64,000 nucleotides of DNA from Halospeciosus flavus (GTDB taxonomy: Archaea > Halobacteriota > Halobacteria > Halobacteriales > Halobacteriaceae), in contig NZ_CP122312.1 of NCBI RefSeq assembly GCF_029814175.1, positions 2,232,001 to 2,296,000 on the forward strand, given 5' to 3'. The notes under the pieces were generated by a model that was given only the letters and a program-made list of their open reading frames with translations, searched no databases and was not told the origin of the DNA. Positions 32,722 to 41,951 of this stretch are shown here, one piece after another (position 1 is the stretch's first letter; the number at the start of each line of letters is the position of its first letter). Made by a program: the position numbers and the translations under genes.

Positions 32722-33242
32722 GCGACGACCCGGACCCGGAGCGCGACGACGCCGAGGACGTCGAGGACGTGCACGAAGAGACCGAAACCGAGACCCTCGA
32801 CGCGAGTATCGACGCCGTCCGTGTCGCCGGGACGTCCGAGGGCGCGATGCCCGTCGTCGTCCTGTCGTTCGAGGAGCGCTGTGACGTCCTCCCCATCTTC
32901 ATCGCCTTCGAGGAGGCCATGAGCATCGCGCGCGGCCTCGACGCCGAGGACCTCGGCCGGCCGCTCACCCACGACCTGCTGCTCGACGTGATGGAGGAAC
33001 TCGGCGGCCGCGTCGACAACGTGGTCGTCTCCGACGTCGACGAGGGGACGTACCTCGCGGACCTCGTCATCGCGACCCCGCGTGGCGAGGCGACTCTCGA
33101 CGCGCGACCCAGTGACTCGCTGGCACTCGTCGCGCGGACGAACGTTCCGCTCGCCGTGGCCCCACACGTCTACGAGTACGGCCGCCGCGACCCCGAAGAG
33201 TTCGAAGACCTCGACGACATCCGAGAGGTGACCCACACATGA
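32718..33242 (+). CDS. DUF151 / bifunctional-nuclease-like protein
   Basis: 174 residues with a GTG start at 32718 overlapping pdxT by 4 bases. A disordered acidic N terminus (~30 residues) is followed by the DUF151 core: MPVVVLSFEERCDVLPIFI, EEAMSIARGL, RPLTHDLLLDVMEELGGRV and DARPSDSLALVARTNVPL. Family knowledge: some members show nuclease activity in vitro, and the in vivo role is unsettled. It overlaps hisE by 4 bases, giving a tight three-gene operon. Confidence 0.92.
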   Translation: MSDDPDPERDDAEDVEDVHEETETETLDASIDAVRVAGTSEGAMPVVVLSFEERCDVLPIFIAFEEAMSIARGLDAEDLGRPLTHDLLLDVMEELGGRVDNVVVSDVDEGTYLADLVIATPRGEATLDARPSDSLALVARTNVPLAVAPHVYEYGRRDPEEFEDLDDIREVTHT

Positions 33243-33568
33243 GCGACCAGAGCGAGACGACCGACGAACCGACCGACGAGACGAGCGAAGACCTGCTGCG
33301 GGACCTCTCCGCGGTCATCGAGGACCGCAAGGAGAACCTCCCCGAGGGCTCCTACACGACGTCGCTGTTCACCCACGAGAAGGGCGAGAACCGCGCGCTG
33401 GAGAAACTCGGCGAGGAGGCGACGGAGTTCGTCCTCGCCGCGAAGGACGCCGACGAGGAAGAACTCGCCCACGAGGGCGCGGACATCGTCTACCACATGC
33501 TGGTCGTGCTCGCGATGCACGACGTGGACGTTGACGACCTGCTCGACGAACTCCGCGAACGCCGCTGA
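33239..33568 (+). CDS. hisE: phosphoribosyl-ATP pyrophosphatase
   Basis: 109 residues. The MazG-like all-alpha core has GSYTTSLFTHEKGENRALEKLGEEATEFVLAAKDADEEELAHEGADIVYH, shown here only as a region (about residues 37-87), with the metal-binding EExxE...D residues. It carries out the second step of histidine synthesis. Other his genes are absent from the window. ATG overlaps the DUF151 stop (ATGA). The acidic N terminus of ~18 residues is extra. Confidence 0.95.
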   Translation: MSDQSETTDEPTDETSEDLLRDLSAVIEDRKENLPEGSYTTSLFTHEKGENRALEKLGEEATEFVLAAKDADEEELAHEGADIVYHMLVVLAMHDVDVDDLLDELRERR

Positions 33569-33643
33569 ACGGTTGGCGCGCCGAGAGGGGTCGTCCACCT
33601 AACTCTTTTTCAAGGTGTGAGTCGTAGAAACCAATAGTCAACT

Positions 33644-34504
33644 ATGCCTCGGAGAACCTGGCGGCGGGCGAAGACGCCCATCGACGACACGCTCCACGAC
33701 GTCGTCCTCGGGTCGGTCGGGTCCTACGCGGTCGGCGACGACGGGCACATCCTCAAGCGCGACGAGGAAGGTCAGCGCTGGGGGACCATCGTGAAGAACG
33801 GACCGACCGGGAACGGGAGCACCCTCCGGGCAGCGGCGACGACCGACGACGAGGCGACGCTCTGGGTCGTCGGGGCGAGCGGTGCCATCGGCGAGTACGA
33901 CGTCGAGACCGGCGAGTTGGAGTCCCGGACCATCCCCGGCAACGAGGAGACGTACACCGACATCGCCGTCCGCGGTCCCGCGGGTCACGAGACGCTCTAC
34001 GTGACGGACACCTCGGGGGCCATCCACTCCACCATCGGCTACGGCGCGGACCGCGAGTGGGACCGCATCGAACCGGGTTCGGGCGACGAACTGTCGACCA
34101 TCGGGTTCCACGGCGGAACGGGGTACGCGGCCGACACCGACGGCGTCGTCTTCCGGTCAGTCGACGGGTCTTCCTGGACGACCGCGATCGACAACGGCGA
34201 CGTCCCGTTCTACGCCCTGACCTTCGACGCCGCGGGGACGGTGTGGGTCGCCGGCGACGAAGACGTCTACCACCCCGGCGAGGACCGCTGGGTCGTCGAA
34301 CAGGCCGCCGACGACACGCTCTACGACATCACTCTCGCCCAGGACGAACTCGTCGCCGTCAGTTCGGGCGGCGACGCCGTCGTCCGAGTCGACGAGGAGT
34401 GGGAGGCGCGCGCACTGCCGCAGGACGAACCCATGATGGCCGTCGCCGCCGACGGGGAGCGGACCGTCGTCGTCGGGGAGAGCGGCACGATACTCGAAGC
34501 CTGA
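33644..34504 (+). CDS. beta-propeller-like protein (YCF48/WD-type repeats)
   Basis: 286 residues without a signal peptide. It is built of about six repeats of a short pattern (VVGASGAIGEYD, YVTDTSGAIHST, YAADTDGVVFRSVDGSSWTT, WVAGDEDVYHPGEDRWVVE, VVVGESGTILEA), as in photosystem-assembly YCF48 and sialidase-like propellers. No catalytic residues are obvious, so a binding role is likely. It lies alone between hisE and the NOG1 gene on the same strand. Confidence 0.75.
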   Translation: MPRRTWRRAKTPIDDTLHDVVLGSVGSYAVGDDGHILKRDEEGQRWGTIVKNGPTGNGSTLRAAATTDDEATLWVVGASGAIGEYDVETGELESRTIPGNEETYTDIAVRGPAGHETLYVTDTSGAIHSTIGYGADREWDRIEPGSGDELSTIGFHGGTGYAADTDGVVFRSVDGSSWTTAIDNGDVPFYALTFDAAGTVWVAGDEDVYHPGEDRWVVEQAADDTLYDITLAQDELVAVSSGGDAVVRVDEEWEARALPQDEPMMAVAADGERTVVVGESGTILEA

Positions 34505-34573
34505 CGTCGGTGCACGGTCCTGTCACCGACGGCTAACGGACGTCTTTTACGGGCGAAGACCGTAGTTCGCGCC

Positions 34574-35548
34574 ATGACTTTCGAGGACCTTCCGACTGTC
34601 CCGACGTCGGAAGAGCTACTGGACAAGGCTTTCTCGCGGGCGGCGCGGTCCGGTCGGGCGAAAGGGGGCGTCGAGGCTCAGGAGTCGATGCTCCAGACGT
34701 CGTCGAACATCCTCTCGGACAACCTCCACAACGTCGTCAATTCGTGGCCGGACTTCGACGAGGTCGATCCCTTCTACCGCGAACTCGCGGACGCGGTCTG
34801 CGACGGCGGTGTCGACGAACTTCGGACGCACCTCTCGGAGGTCTCGTGGGCCTCCCGGAAGACGAAAGAGCTCGGTCGTGAGTACATGGGCAAACTCCCC
34901 TACGACAACGCCGACTCGGCGCGAAAGCTCCGCAAACAGGGGTTCGCCCGCATGGGCTCGGTGATGGACGAGGTCGCCGACGACCTCGACTACCTCAACG
35001 ACGCCCGTGACCGCCTGAAGACCCTCCCCGACATCCGCCCGGACGAACCGACCATCGTCGTCGCCGGCTACCCGAACGTCGGGAAGTCGACGTTCGTCAA
35101 CTCGGTCACGAACGCCCGCAACGAGACCGCGCAGTACCCCTTCACGACGAAGGCGATTCGCGTGGGTCACGTCGAGCGCGACCACATCCGCTACCAACTC
35201 GTCGACACGCCGGGCCTGCTCGACCGCCCCGCCGAGGAGCGCAACGACATCGAGAACCAGGCGACGAGCGCCCTCGCGCACGCGGCGGACACCATCCTGT
35301 TCTTCCTCGACGCGAGCGCGACCTGCGGCTACCCGCTCGACCAGCAAGAAGAACTCCTCGCGGACGTCCGCGAACAGTTCCCCGAGACGCCCATCGTCAC
35401 GGTCTGCAACAAGTCCGACCTCTCGACCGACGTCGAGGCCGACTACTACATGAGCCTCGAGGAGGACGAGAACGTCGACACCGTCCTCGAGGCCGCCATC
35501 GACGCCGTCGGGTACGAACCCGAACTCCCCTTCGACGAGCGGGAGTGA
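34574..35548 (+). CDS. NOG1-type GTP-binding protein
   Basis: 324 residues. The N-terminal helical domain (about 1-155) is followed by an OBG-type G domain: G1 GYPNVGKSTFVNSV, G2 around TTKAIRVGH, G3 DTPGLLDRP and G4 NKSDLS. Family knowledge: eukaryotic NOG1 acts in 60S subunit maturation; archaeal versions lack the long C-terminal part, as here. A TATA-like TCTTTTACG precedes the ATG. Its last 103 bases overlap the convergent DUF389 gene. Confidence 0.93.
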   Translation: MTFEDLPTVPTSEELLDKAFSRAARSGRAKGGVEAQESMLQTSSNILSDNLHNVVNSWPDFDEVDPFYRELADAVCDGGVDELRTHLSEVSWASRKTKELGREYMGKLPYDNADSARKLRKQGFARMGSVMDEVADDLDYLNDARDRLKTLPDIRPDEPTIVVAGYPNVGKSTFVNSVTNARNETAQYPFTTKAIRVGHVERDHIRYQLVDTPGLLDRPAEERNDIENQATSALAHAADTILFFLDASATCGYPLDQQEELLADVREQFPETPIVTVCNKSDLSTDVEADYYMSLEEDENVDTVLEAAIDAVGYEPELPFDERE

Positions 35549-36840
35549 GCGGCGACGGTCTCTAGCTCGACGAACCGGACCTGCACGGTGACGTCGTAGG
35601 TCGTCTCGGCCTCGACCCGGTGTAACAGCGTCTCCGCCAACTGCGGATACCCGTTCTCGACCGGACGGCCGACGGTGACGACCACGCGCTGTGGTTTCGC
35701 GAAGGGCGTCTCACGGGTGTACTCGACCTCGATGGCGAGGAGTTCGAGTTCTTCGTAGGGGGACGTGGCGAGTGCCCGCTCGACCTCCTGTTTCGCGGTG
35801 TTCTCGAAGACGGCGTGCTGGTAGCTCACGTACGTCACGTATCCGAGGAACACCGACAGCACCGCGAGGACGGCGGCGAGGACGGCGATACGTTTGAGCG
35901 TCGCCGTCCGCGCCTCCGAGAGGCGGAACCACTCCTCGGGGCGATAGCCCTTGTACCAGAACGTCGCGAGCGCCGCGAGGTTGATGGAGAGGAAGTTGAC
36001 GAGGACGAGGACCGTCGACCCGACGACGGCCGCGGGCATCCCCCAGGCGAGACCGATGCCCACGACGGCGGTCGGCGGGACGAGGGCCGCGGCGATCATG
36101 ACGCCGACGAGCACCGAGGAGACGCCGGAGGCGAGACTGAGCGCGCCCGCGACGCCGGCGCCGAGCGCGACGGCGAGCGAGAGGAAGTCCGGGGAGAGTC
36201 GACCGCGTACCTGGTCGATGGCCAGGACGTCGATGCCCGGCGGGACGAGGAAGAGTGACTTGACGAGGAACGCGAACACGGCGGCGCTGGCGACGGCGAC
36301 GCCGAAGCCGATGCCCTGTAACTTCACGCCGCGCACGAACAACTCCCGGTCGTCGAGGACGGACCCCACGCTCGTCGCCATCGCCGGGCCGATGAGCGGG
36401 GCGATGACCATCGACCCGACGACGACGGCCGGCGAGTCGAGGAGGACGCCCGCCGTCGCGACGACCGCACTGATGATGGTCATCACGAGGAACGTCGGGA
36501 AGCGCGGCGCGAGGTCCCGTGCCCGCGCGATTATCTCTTCGCGGGCGATACGCTGGTCTTCGGCCTCCTCCTCGTAGCGCTCTTTCAGTTCCTCGAAACG
36601 CCGGGAGACCACCGTCTCGGCGTCGAGGACCACCGTGTAGGCGTCTTCGGAGAGACCGGCCTCCCGAAGCGCGTCGAGGATCTCCTCGACGGCCTGTGTC
36701 GGGAGCGGGAAGTAGACGACGCCCGTGTACTTCCGACCGCTCGTCTCGTCGGTGAGGACGTAGTCGATCCCCTCCTCGTCGAGGGTATCGAGGACCGCCT
36801 CACGCTTACCGGCGGGGATCATCACTTGGACGAGTCGCAC
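35446..36840 (-). CDS. DUF389 (TIGR00341) membrane protein
   Basis: 464 residues. An N-terminal ACT-like soluble domain (about 1-85, [19 protein letters not shown]) and a polar stretch lead to eight or so helices with [20 protein letters not shown] and [22 protein letters not shown], the DUF389 hallmarks. A C-terminal periplasmic-like segment follows. The final ~30 residues ([11 protein letters not shown]...) are Ser-rich and read antisense through the end of the NOG1 gene, an unusual 103-base convergent overlap. Function unknown. Confidence 0.88.
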   Translation of the reverse strand: MRLVQVMIPAGKREAVLDTLDEEGIDYVLTDETSGRKYTGVVYFPLPTQAVEEILDALREAGLSEDAYTVVLDAETVVSRRFEELKERYEEEAEDQRIAREEIIARARDLAPRFPTFLVMTIISAVVATAGVLLDSPAVVVGSMVIAPLIGPAMATSVGSVLDDRELFVRGVKLQGIGFGVAVASAAVFAFLVKSLFLVPPGIDVLAIDQVRGRLSPDFLSLAVALGAGVAGALSLASGVSSVLVGVMIAAALVPPTAVVGIGLAWGMPAAVVGSTVLVLVNFLSINLAALATFWYKGYRPEEWFRLSEARTATLKRIAVLAAVLAVLSVFLGYVTYVSYQHAVFENTAKQEVERALATSPYEELELLAIEVEYTRETPFAKPQRVVVTVGRPVENGYPQLAETLLHRVEAETTYDVTVQVRFVELETVAAHSRSSKGSSGSYPTASMAASRTVSTFSSSSRLM

Positions 36841-36895
36841 TGCCGGGGGTTCACCCGGCCGTCGTAAAAACCGTACGGAGGGGGAGAGTGGGGAG

Positions 36896-37639
36896 TCAGG
36901 CCGACGTCGCGTTGTAGACGACCGTCACGTGGGCGCTCACGGTCACTGGGCCGGACTCGACGGACGTCGCACCACCGGCGCTCCCGGCGGCGAGCATCGC
37001 CGTCTCGGCGCGGTAGGGACGGACCGAAGCGTCGGCGGACTGGACGGCCGAGACGCCAGTTATCGAGAGGTTCGCCTCGCCAGCGAGGGCGGACGCACGG
37101 CCGTCGGCCCGGTCCATCGCGGCGGCGAGCGCCTCGTCGTGGAGTTGCTGGCGCTTCGCGTCGGAGAGGGTGAACTGGACGCCGTCGACGCGCGTGGCGC
37201 CGTTCTCGACGGCGGTGTCGATGACCGCGCCGACGCGACTCGTGTCGTTCAGCGTCACCTCGAAGGCGTGGATGGCGCGGTAGCGCGTCGGTTGGTCGGG
37301 TTGCTGGCGGTAGTCCTGGGAGATGTCGAAGTGGGCCGTCTGGACCTGGTCGTCGCCGATGCCCATCTCGCGGAGCGCCTCACGCATCGCCGAGACGTTC
37401 TCGGCGAGTTGCGTGCGGGCCGCGTTCGGGTCGGTGGCCGTCTCGACGACGGCGACGCGGACGATGGCCTGGTCGGGTTCGGCCGAGATCTGACCGGTGG
37501 CACTGACGGTGACGGTCGGGCCGGCGCCGCCGCCGTCGACGGCTGTTCCGGTCGACGTGTTCCCGACGAATCCGGTACAGCCGGCGGTCAACAGCATCAG
37601 GACGAGCGCGAGTGCGGGGAGCGTTCTGTTCAATCGCAT
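36896..37639 (-). CDS. SIMPL-domain (DUF541) lipoprotein
   Basis: 247 residues from ATG 37639; an in-frame GTG lies one codon earlier. A signal with lipobox LLTAGC puts the cysteine at about residue 21, so the protein is probably anchored outside the cell. The SIMPL core follows: [62 protein letters not shown] and VSAHVTVVY. Family knowledge: roles in oxidative stress or signalling are suggested for some bacterial members only. It is divergent from engB. Confidence 0.92.
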   Translation of the reverse strand: MRLNRTLPALALVLMLLTAGCTGFVGNTSTGTAVDGGGAGPTVTVSATGQISAEPDQAIVRVAVVETATDPNAARTQLAENVSAMREALREMGIGDDQVQTAHFDISQDYRQQPDQPTRYRAIHAFEVTLNDTSRVGAVIDTAVENGATRVDGVQFTLSDAKRQQLHDEALAAAMDRADGRASALAGEANLSITGVSAVQSADASVRPYRAETAMLAAGSAGGATSVESGPVTVSAHVTVVYNATSA

Positions 37640-37735
37640 CACACGAGTACCCAGGTGAGCTCACACGAAAAGCCTCGTGTAGACTCAAACGGCGGTTTGC
37701 GTCACCGTTATCCGCGTTCGACGGCAATCGACAGT

Positions 37736-38356
37736 ATGTTCGAGACACGCCCCGACCGCGCCGACGAGGTCGTCCTCGTCGGGCGGTCGAACGTCGGGAA
37801 GTCGACGTTGATGCGGGAGTTGACCGGCCACCAGTTCGACACCGGCGGGAAACCCGGCGTCACCCGCCAGCCAAACCACTACGACTGGGCCGGCGACGAC
37901 TTCGTCATCAGCGACCTCCCCGGATTCGGCTTCATGTCCGGCGTCGAGGAGGAGCACCGCGAGTCCATCAAGACGGACATCGTCCACTACCTCGAAGAAA
38001 ACGCCGACAACATCCTCGTCGGCGTCATCGTTCTCGACGGGAAGGCGGCCGTCGACATCATCGACCGCCACTCCGGCGAGGACGAGGTCCCCCACGTCAT
38101 CGACCTCTACTACCTGTTCGAGGACCTCGGCATCCCGCCCGTGCTGGCGGTGAACAAGATGGACAAGGTCGACGACCGGGACGAACGCCTCAACGAGATA
38201 GCCGACCGCTTCGGTCTCTTCCCGCCGTGGGAGCAGTGGGCCGATGACACCATCGCCCCCATCACGGCCAAGAAGGGCAGTATCGGCGCGCTCGAAGACG
38301 TCGTCCGCCACCACCTCGAATCGGAGAAGCGCGACGACCTGAAGAAGTTCTTCTGA
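37736..38356 (+). CDS. engB: EngB-type GTP-binding protein
   Basis: 206 residues from ATG 37736. G1 [15 protein letters not shown]2 [11 protein letters not shown]3 [11 protein letters not shown]4 NKMDKVD and G5 TAKKGSIG are all intact. Family knowledge: bacterial EngB/YihA helps 50S assembly; archaeal homologues are presumed to act similarly. Followed by a strong bipartite inverted repeat that may end transcription. Confidence 0.95.
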   Translation: MFETRPDRADEVVLVGRSNVGKSTLMRELTGHQFDTGGKPGVTRQPNHYDWAGDDFVISDLPGFGFMSGVEEEHRESIKTDIVHYLEENADNILVGVIVLDGKAAVDIIDRHSGEDEVPHVIDLYYLFEDLGIPPVLAVNKMDKVDDRDERLNEIADRFGLFPPWEQWADDTIAPITAKKGSIGALEDVVRHHLESEKRDDLKKFF

Positions 38357-38675
38357 ACCACTTTTTACTCTGCACAGAGTCGCTTCGCGACTCTGTTCGG
38401 TAAAAACTGGAGGAAAAGTACTCCTCGGTCCCGTCACGCGGCCTCCGGCCGCGTGGTGGTCACTCGTCGGCCTGCGCTCGGTCGGCGAAGGGGAGCCAAT
38501 TCCTCGCTCTAATCCGACACGTCCGCCGTCTCCGTCGCTGCCGACACGTGGCGTGCGGGCGACCGTCGCGACGCCGACGACTGTCTGACGAGAGACTGGT
38601 CGGTTCGTGAGCCATCACCTATATGTCACGTGAGCGCGAGCGACGACGTACGAGTCGGTCGGCGGAGGGACCACT
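38357..38675. other. 319-base intergenic stretch with two palindromes
   Basis: No convincing gene. It holds the terminator-like inverted repeat at 38362-38406, a second perfect 9-bp stem (CACGCGGCC/GGCCGCGTG, loop TCC, 38435-38455), and toward its end a TATA-like CTATATG (38619-38626) and GGAGG (38664-38668) that serve the small zinc-ribbon gene. Confidence 0.6.
38362..38406. terminator. bipartite inverted repeat after engB
   Basis: Inner stem CAGAGTCGC/GCGACTCTG with loop TTC (38375-38395), outer arms TTTTTAC and GTAAAAA (38362-38368 and 38400-38406). T-runs on both strands make it a plausible bidirectional terminator. Confidence 0.55.
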
Positions 38676-38825
38676 ATGCGAGGATTCGTCGAACTACTCC
38701 GACGGCGGGGCCGTGGCACGACCGTGATCCGCGAGTGTCGACACTGCGGGACGACCCTGTGTGAGTCGGCCGAGCGGTGTCCCTGTTGTGGACGCGACGA
38801 AGTCGCCGTCTACGAGTTCGACTAG
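38676..38825 (+). CDS. 49-residue zinc-ribbon protein
   Basis: 49 residues: basic N terminus (RGFVELLRRRGRGTTVIRE), then CRHCGTTL...CPCCGRDEVAVYEFD with two CX2C pairs. A GGAGG Shine-Dalgarno element sits 7 bases before the ATG, and a TATA-like box lies ~53 bases upstream, so this message has a short leader, unlike most genes here. The stop overlaps the end of the convergent dehydrogenase gene by 4 bases. Similar short zinc ribbons are common in haloarchaea; role unknown. Confidence 0.7.
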   Translation: MRGFVELLRRRGRGTTVIRECRHCGTTLCESAERCPCCGRDEVAVYEFD

Positions 38826-39745
38826 ACGACGCGGTTGACCAGTTCTTCGTCCGCGTCGAGGTGGAGGACGTTCTGCCGGACGATGTCCGCGACGTCCCGG
38901 TAGTAGTCGCGGTCGGCGGCGGCCGCGTGCGGCGAGACGAGCACGTCGTCCATGTCCCAGAGCGGCGAGTCCTCGGGGAGTGGCTCCTCCTCGAAGACGT
39001 CGAGGGCCGCACCCGTGATTTCTCCGGACTCGAGTGCGTCGACGAGCGCGTCTTGGTCGACGACCGGGCCGCGCGCGACGTTCACGAGGTAGGCGTCCTC
39101 ACGCATCGCGTCGAACTCGTCGGCACCGAGGAGGCCACGCGTCGCCTCGGTCAGCGGCGTCGTGACGACGACGAATCGGGCGTCCTCGATGGCTTCGCGG
39201 AGTCGGTCCGGCGTGTAGACTTCGCGCGTGTGCGGTGTACGCGTGGGAGTGCGACGAACGCCGACGACGCGCATACCGATGCCGTCCGCGCGGCGGGCCA
39301 CGCCCTGCCCGAGCGTCCCGAGGCCGACGACCGTCACCTGCTCGTTGAAGAGGGTGAACGGGTCGTCCCAGTCGGGCCACTCCCACTCGTGGTCGTGTTG
39401 CTTGTCGCGGTGTTCGTGGAGGCGGCGGGCGAGCGAGAGCATCTGTCCGACCGCGAACTCGCCGACGCTCGCGCCGTGGATGCCCGTGCTGTTCGTGAGG
39501 ACGATGTCACGCTCGCGCAGTTCGTCGAGCGGGAACTTGTCGTAACCGGCCTGGACCGTGTGGATCCAGTCGACGTGGTCGAGGAAGTCGGGGTCGTGGT
39601 CGAACGTCACGACGGCGTCGACGCCGTCGTAGTCCCCCTCGACGACCGAGACGTTCGGGTCGAGGTCCGCGAGCGCTTCCGCGAGGCGTTCCGGTGGGAA
39701 CACTTCCTCGACGGACGTGTGGATACCGAGGTGGTCGACGTGCAT
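38822..39745 (-). CDS. D-2-hydroxyacid dehydrogenase
   Basis: 307 residues from ATG 39745. NAD-binding motif VGLGTLGQGVARRA, then LVNVARGPVVDQDALVDAL (catalytic Arg in VNVARG), ALDVFEEEPLP (Glu) and VSPHAAA (His), the usual R-E-H set. The N-terminal catalytic domain includes WIHTVQAGYDKFP. Family knowledge: reduces 2-keto acids with NAD(P)H; glyoxylate/hydroxypyruvate or D-lactate type cannot be separated. The long open frame upstream of 39745 is shadow of the next gene. Confidence 0.92.
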   Translation of the reverse strand: MHVDHLGIHTSVEEVFPPERLAEALADLDPNVSVVEGDYDGVDAVVTFDHDPDFLDHVDWIHTVQAGYDKFPLDELRERDIVLTNSTGIHGASVGEFAVGQMLSLARRLHEHRDKQHDHEWEWPDWDDPFTLFNEQVTVVGLGTLGQGVARRADGIGMRVVGVRRTPTRTPHTREVYTPDRLREAIEDARFVVVTTPLTEATRGLLGADEFDAMREDAYLVNVARGPVVDQDALVDALESGEITGAALDVFEEEPLPEDSPLWDMDDVLVSPHAAAADRDYYRDVADIVRQNVLHLDADEELVNRVV

Positions 39746-39961
39746 ACCGTCAGCTACCGAGGTATTCGGGTTCAAAGTATCGGAACGGGCGACTCGGCCG
39801 GTGCGGTTCTCGTCACAAGGGGCTCTGTGGGGGTAACCGCTCGTCACTGCCGCCCGTCGGGAGGTAGGACGTCGCCACCCTAATGCGTTCCGTTGCGTCC
39901 CCGACCGGCCGTCAAACCCATCCCGTCGGCACCCGAGTTTCGTCTCGAACAGAGGCACACC

Positions 39962-40522
39962 ATGGAACGCAAGTACATCGTCGGCGGGGTGCTCGCCGTC
40001 GTCGTCCTCCTCGCGGCCATCGTCGGAGCGGTCGTCACCGGGTTCGGCCCGGCACCCGGTGGCGGGGGCAGCGGCGACGACATCGAGCAGTTCCCGACGG
40101 AGACGACGACCGCCGGAGCGGGGGACGACGGTGGTGGAGCGGACGACGAGAACCGGACGACCTCGTCCGCAGAACAACCGGCGTTCTCCTTCGACATCGT
40201 CCAGATCGACCAGTGCGGACAGACGTGTCGGAACGTGACGGCCACACTCTACAACAACCAGAACCACACCGCGGAGAGCGTCACCGTCTACACCCGCATC
40301 TACGTCGGGAACAGCACCGCGGAGAGCGACGTCGTCTGGGAGGGCAAAGAGGACGTCGGGACGATGGCGCCCACCAGTTCGTACACCTCCTCGCGGCGGG
40401 TCGAGTTGACCTACTCCGAGGCCTACGAGGTGAAACAACACGGCGGGTGGATCACCATCGTCACGACGGTCCAGTCCGAGAACGTCACCATCACGTTCGA
40501 GGACCAACGCGACGTGACGTGA
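39962..40522 (+). CDS. secreted or anchored hypothetical protein
   Basis: 186 residues from ATG 39962 (MERKYIVGG). One N-terminal helix (VLAVVVLLAAIVGAVVTGF) is followed by a Gly/Thr/Asp-rich linker (35-75) and an extracellular beta domain with QCGQTCRNVTATLYNNQNH, TVYTRIYVGNSTAESDVVWEG and WITIVTTVQSENVTITFED. The CGQTC pair may form a disulfide, and several N-x-T/S sites could be glycosylated. Family not named; the layout suits a surface protein. Confidence 0.75.
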   Translation: MERKYIVGGVLAVVVLLAAIVGAVVTGFGPAPGGGGSGDDIEQFPTETTTAGAGDDGGGADDENRTTSSAEQPAFSFDIVQIDQCGQTCRNVTATLYNNQNHTAESVTVYTRIYVGNSTAESDVVWEGKEDVGTMAPTSSYTSSRRVELTYSEAYEVKQHGGWITIVTTVQSENVTITFEDQRDVT

Positions 40523-40616
40523 GTTCAAGTACAGTGACGGGACCAACCCGTCCCGTGAGCTGACCTGGCGTCGACGGCGGGGCAGTTATTTGGTTCGACC
40601 GACACGACGGGTGTGT

Positions 40617-41138
40617 ATGCCACGACTCGCCATCGTCAGCGATACGCACATCCCGTCGCGTGCCGACGCGATTCCCGAGTGGGTCGAAGCAGAAGTGGCG
40701 GCGGCCGACCACGTCGTCCACGCAGGCGACTTCGACTCGCACGACGCCCTGGAGACTGTCGAGGACCTCGTCGACGGTGAGTTCACTGCCGTCCACGGCA
40801 ACATCGAGCCGAAAGACATCGGGCTTCCAACGACCACGAGCGTCACCGTCGGTGGACAGGAGTTCGTCGTCACCCACGGGAGCGGTGCCATCGAAGGATA
40901 CCGCGACCGCGTGGCGGACATCGTCCGCGAGGAAGCCGAGACGTCGGCACCCATCGGCGTTTCGGGCCACACCCACGACGTGCTCGACACCGTCCACGAC
41001 GGCGTCCGCCTGCTCAACCCCGGCAGCGCGACCGGTGCCGACCCCGCCGAGGAGCGGACGATGATGCGCGTCGACGTCGAGACCGGCGCCGAGGGGGATG
41101 TCGGGGCCGGGATCGACGTCGAGGTCCTGCGCGGATAG
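40617..41138 (+). CDS. MJ0936/YfcE-type metallophosphoesterase
   Basis: 173 residues from ATG 40617. Dimetal motifs: AIVSDTHIPS (D-x-H), VHAGDFDS (GD), VHGNIEP (GN) and VTHGSG, then GHTHD. Length and order match the small YfcE-like phosphodiesterases. Family knowledge: manganese-dependent hydrolysis of phosphodiesters in vitro; natural substrate unclear. It lies 48 bases upstream of cofE on the same strand and may share its transcript. Confidence 0.93.
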   Translation: MPRLAIVSDTHIPSRADAIPEWVEAEVAAADHVVHAGDFDSHDALETVEDLVDGEFTAVHGNIEPKDIGLPTTTSVTVGGQEFVVTHGSGAIEGYRDRVADIVREEAETSAPIGVSGHTHDVLDTVHDGVRLLNPGSATGADPAEERTMMRVDVETGAEGDVGAGIDVEVLRG

Positions 41139-41186
41139 CTCGGCCGGTACCGCATCGCCTTTGAGCGCGAGCGTCGAATCGCGGGT

Positions 41187-41951
41187 ATGGAAGCTTTCGC
41201 TGTCCCGGACCTCCCCGAGATCGAGGAGGGGGACGACATCGGTGCGCTCGTCGCAGAGCGCGTCGACCTCCGCGAAGACGACGTCGTGCTCGTCGCGAGC
41301 ACGGTCGTCTCGAAGGCCGAGGGGCGGGCGTACGACCTCGACGACTTCCCACCCGGCCCTCGGGCACGGGAGATCGCCGCCCGCATCACCGAGATCGCGG
41401 GCGACGAGGAGGAGCGCGACCCGCGCTTCGCCCAGGCCGTCCTCGAGGAGTCGAACGAACTGCTGATGGAGGCGCCGTTCCTCCTGACCGAGACCCGCTT
41501 CGGGCACGTCGGCGTCAACGCCGGCATCGACCGCTCGAACACGGGCGGTGCGGACCTCCTCTTGCTCCCGCGCCGGCCCTCCGAGAGCGCCGCGCGCATT
41601 CGCGACAGTCTCCCGGTCGACGCGCCGGTCGTCGTCACCGACACATCGGGACGACCCTTCCGCCACGGGCAGGTCGGCGTCGCGCTGGGGTGGGACGGCG
41701 TCCCCGCCTCGCGCGACTGGCGCGGCGAGACCGACCGCGACGGCCACGAACTCGAAGTCACCGTCGAGTCGGTCGTCGACGAACTCGCCGCCACCGCGAA
41801 CCTCGTGACGGGTGAGGGAGACGATGGGACGCCCGTCGTCGTCGTCCGCGACTGGGCGTTCGGCGACCACGAGGGCAGCGAGAACCTCTTCCGCGAGGTC
41901 CAGGGCGACTTCGTCCGGGAGGCGCTCCGGGGGTGGGAGTTCGATGGCTGA
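41187..41951 (+). CDS. cofE: coenzyme F420-0:L-glutamate ligase
   Basis: 254 residues. VLVASTVVSKAEGR, GVNAGIDRSNTGG and VTDTSGRPFRHGQVGVALG carry the GTP and metal-binding residues of CofE. It adds glutamates to F420-0 using GTP to make mature F420. The stop overlaps the mer start by 8 bases, tying F420 completion to an F420-using enzyme. Single-domain archaeal form, without the bacterial FbiB nitroreductase-like fusion. Confidence 0.95.
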   Translation: MEAFAVPDLPEIEEGDDIGALVAERVDLREDDVVLVASTVVSKAEGRAYDLDDFPPGPRAREIAARITEIAGDEEERDPRFAQAVLEESNELLMEAPFLLTETRFGHVGVNAGIDRSNTGGADLLLLPRRPSESAARIRDSLPVDAPVVVTDTSGRPFRHGQVGVALGWDGVPASRDWRGETDRDGHELEVTVESVVDELAATANLVTGEGDDGTPVVVVRDWAFGDHEGSENLFREVQGDFVREALRGWEFDG

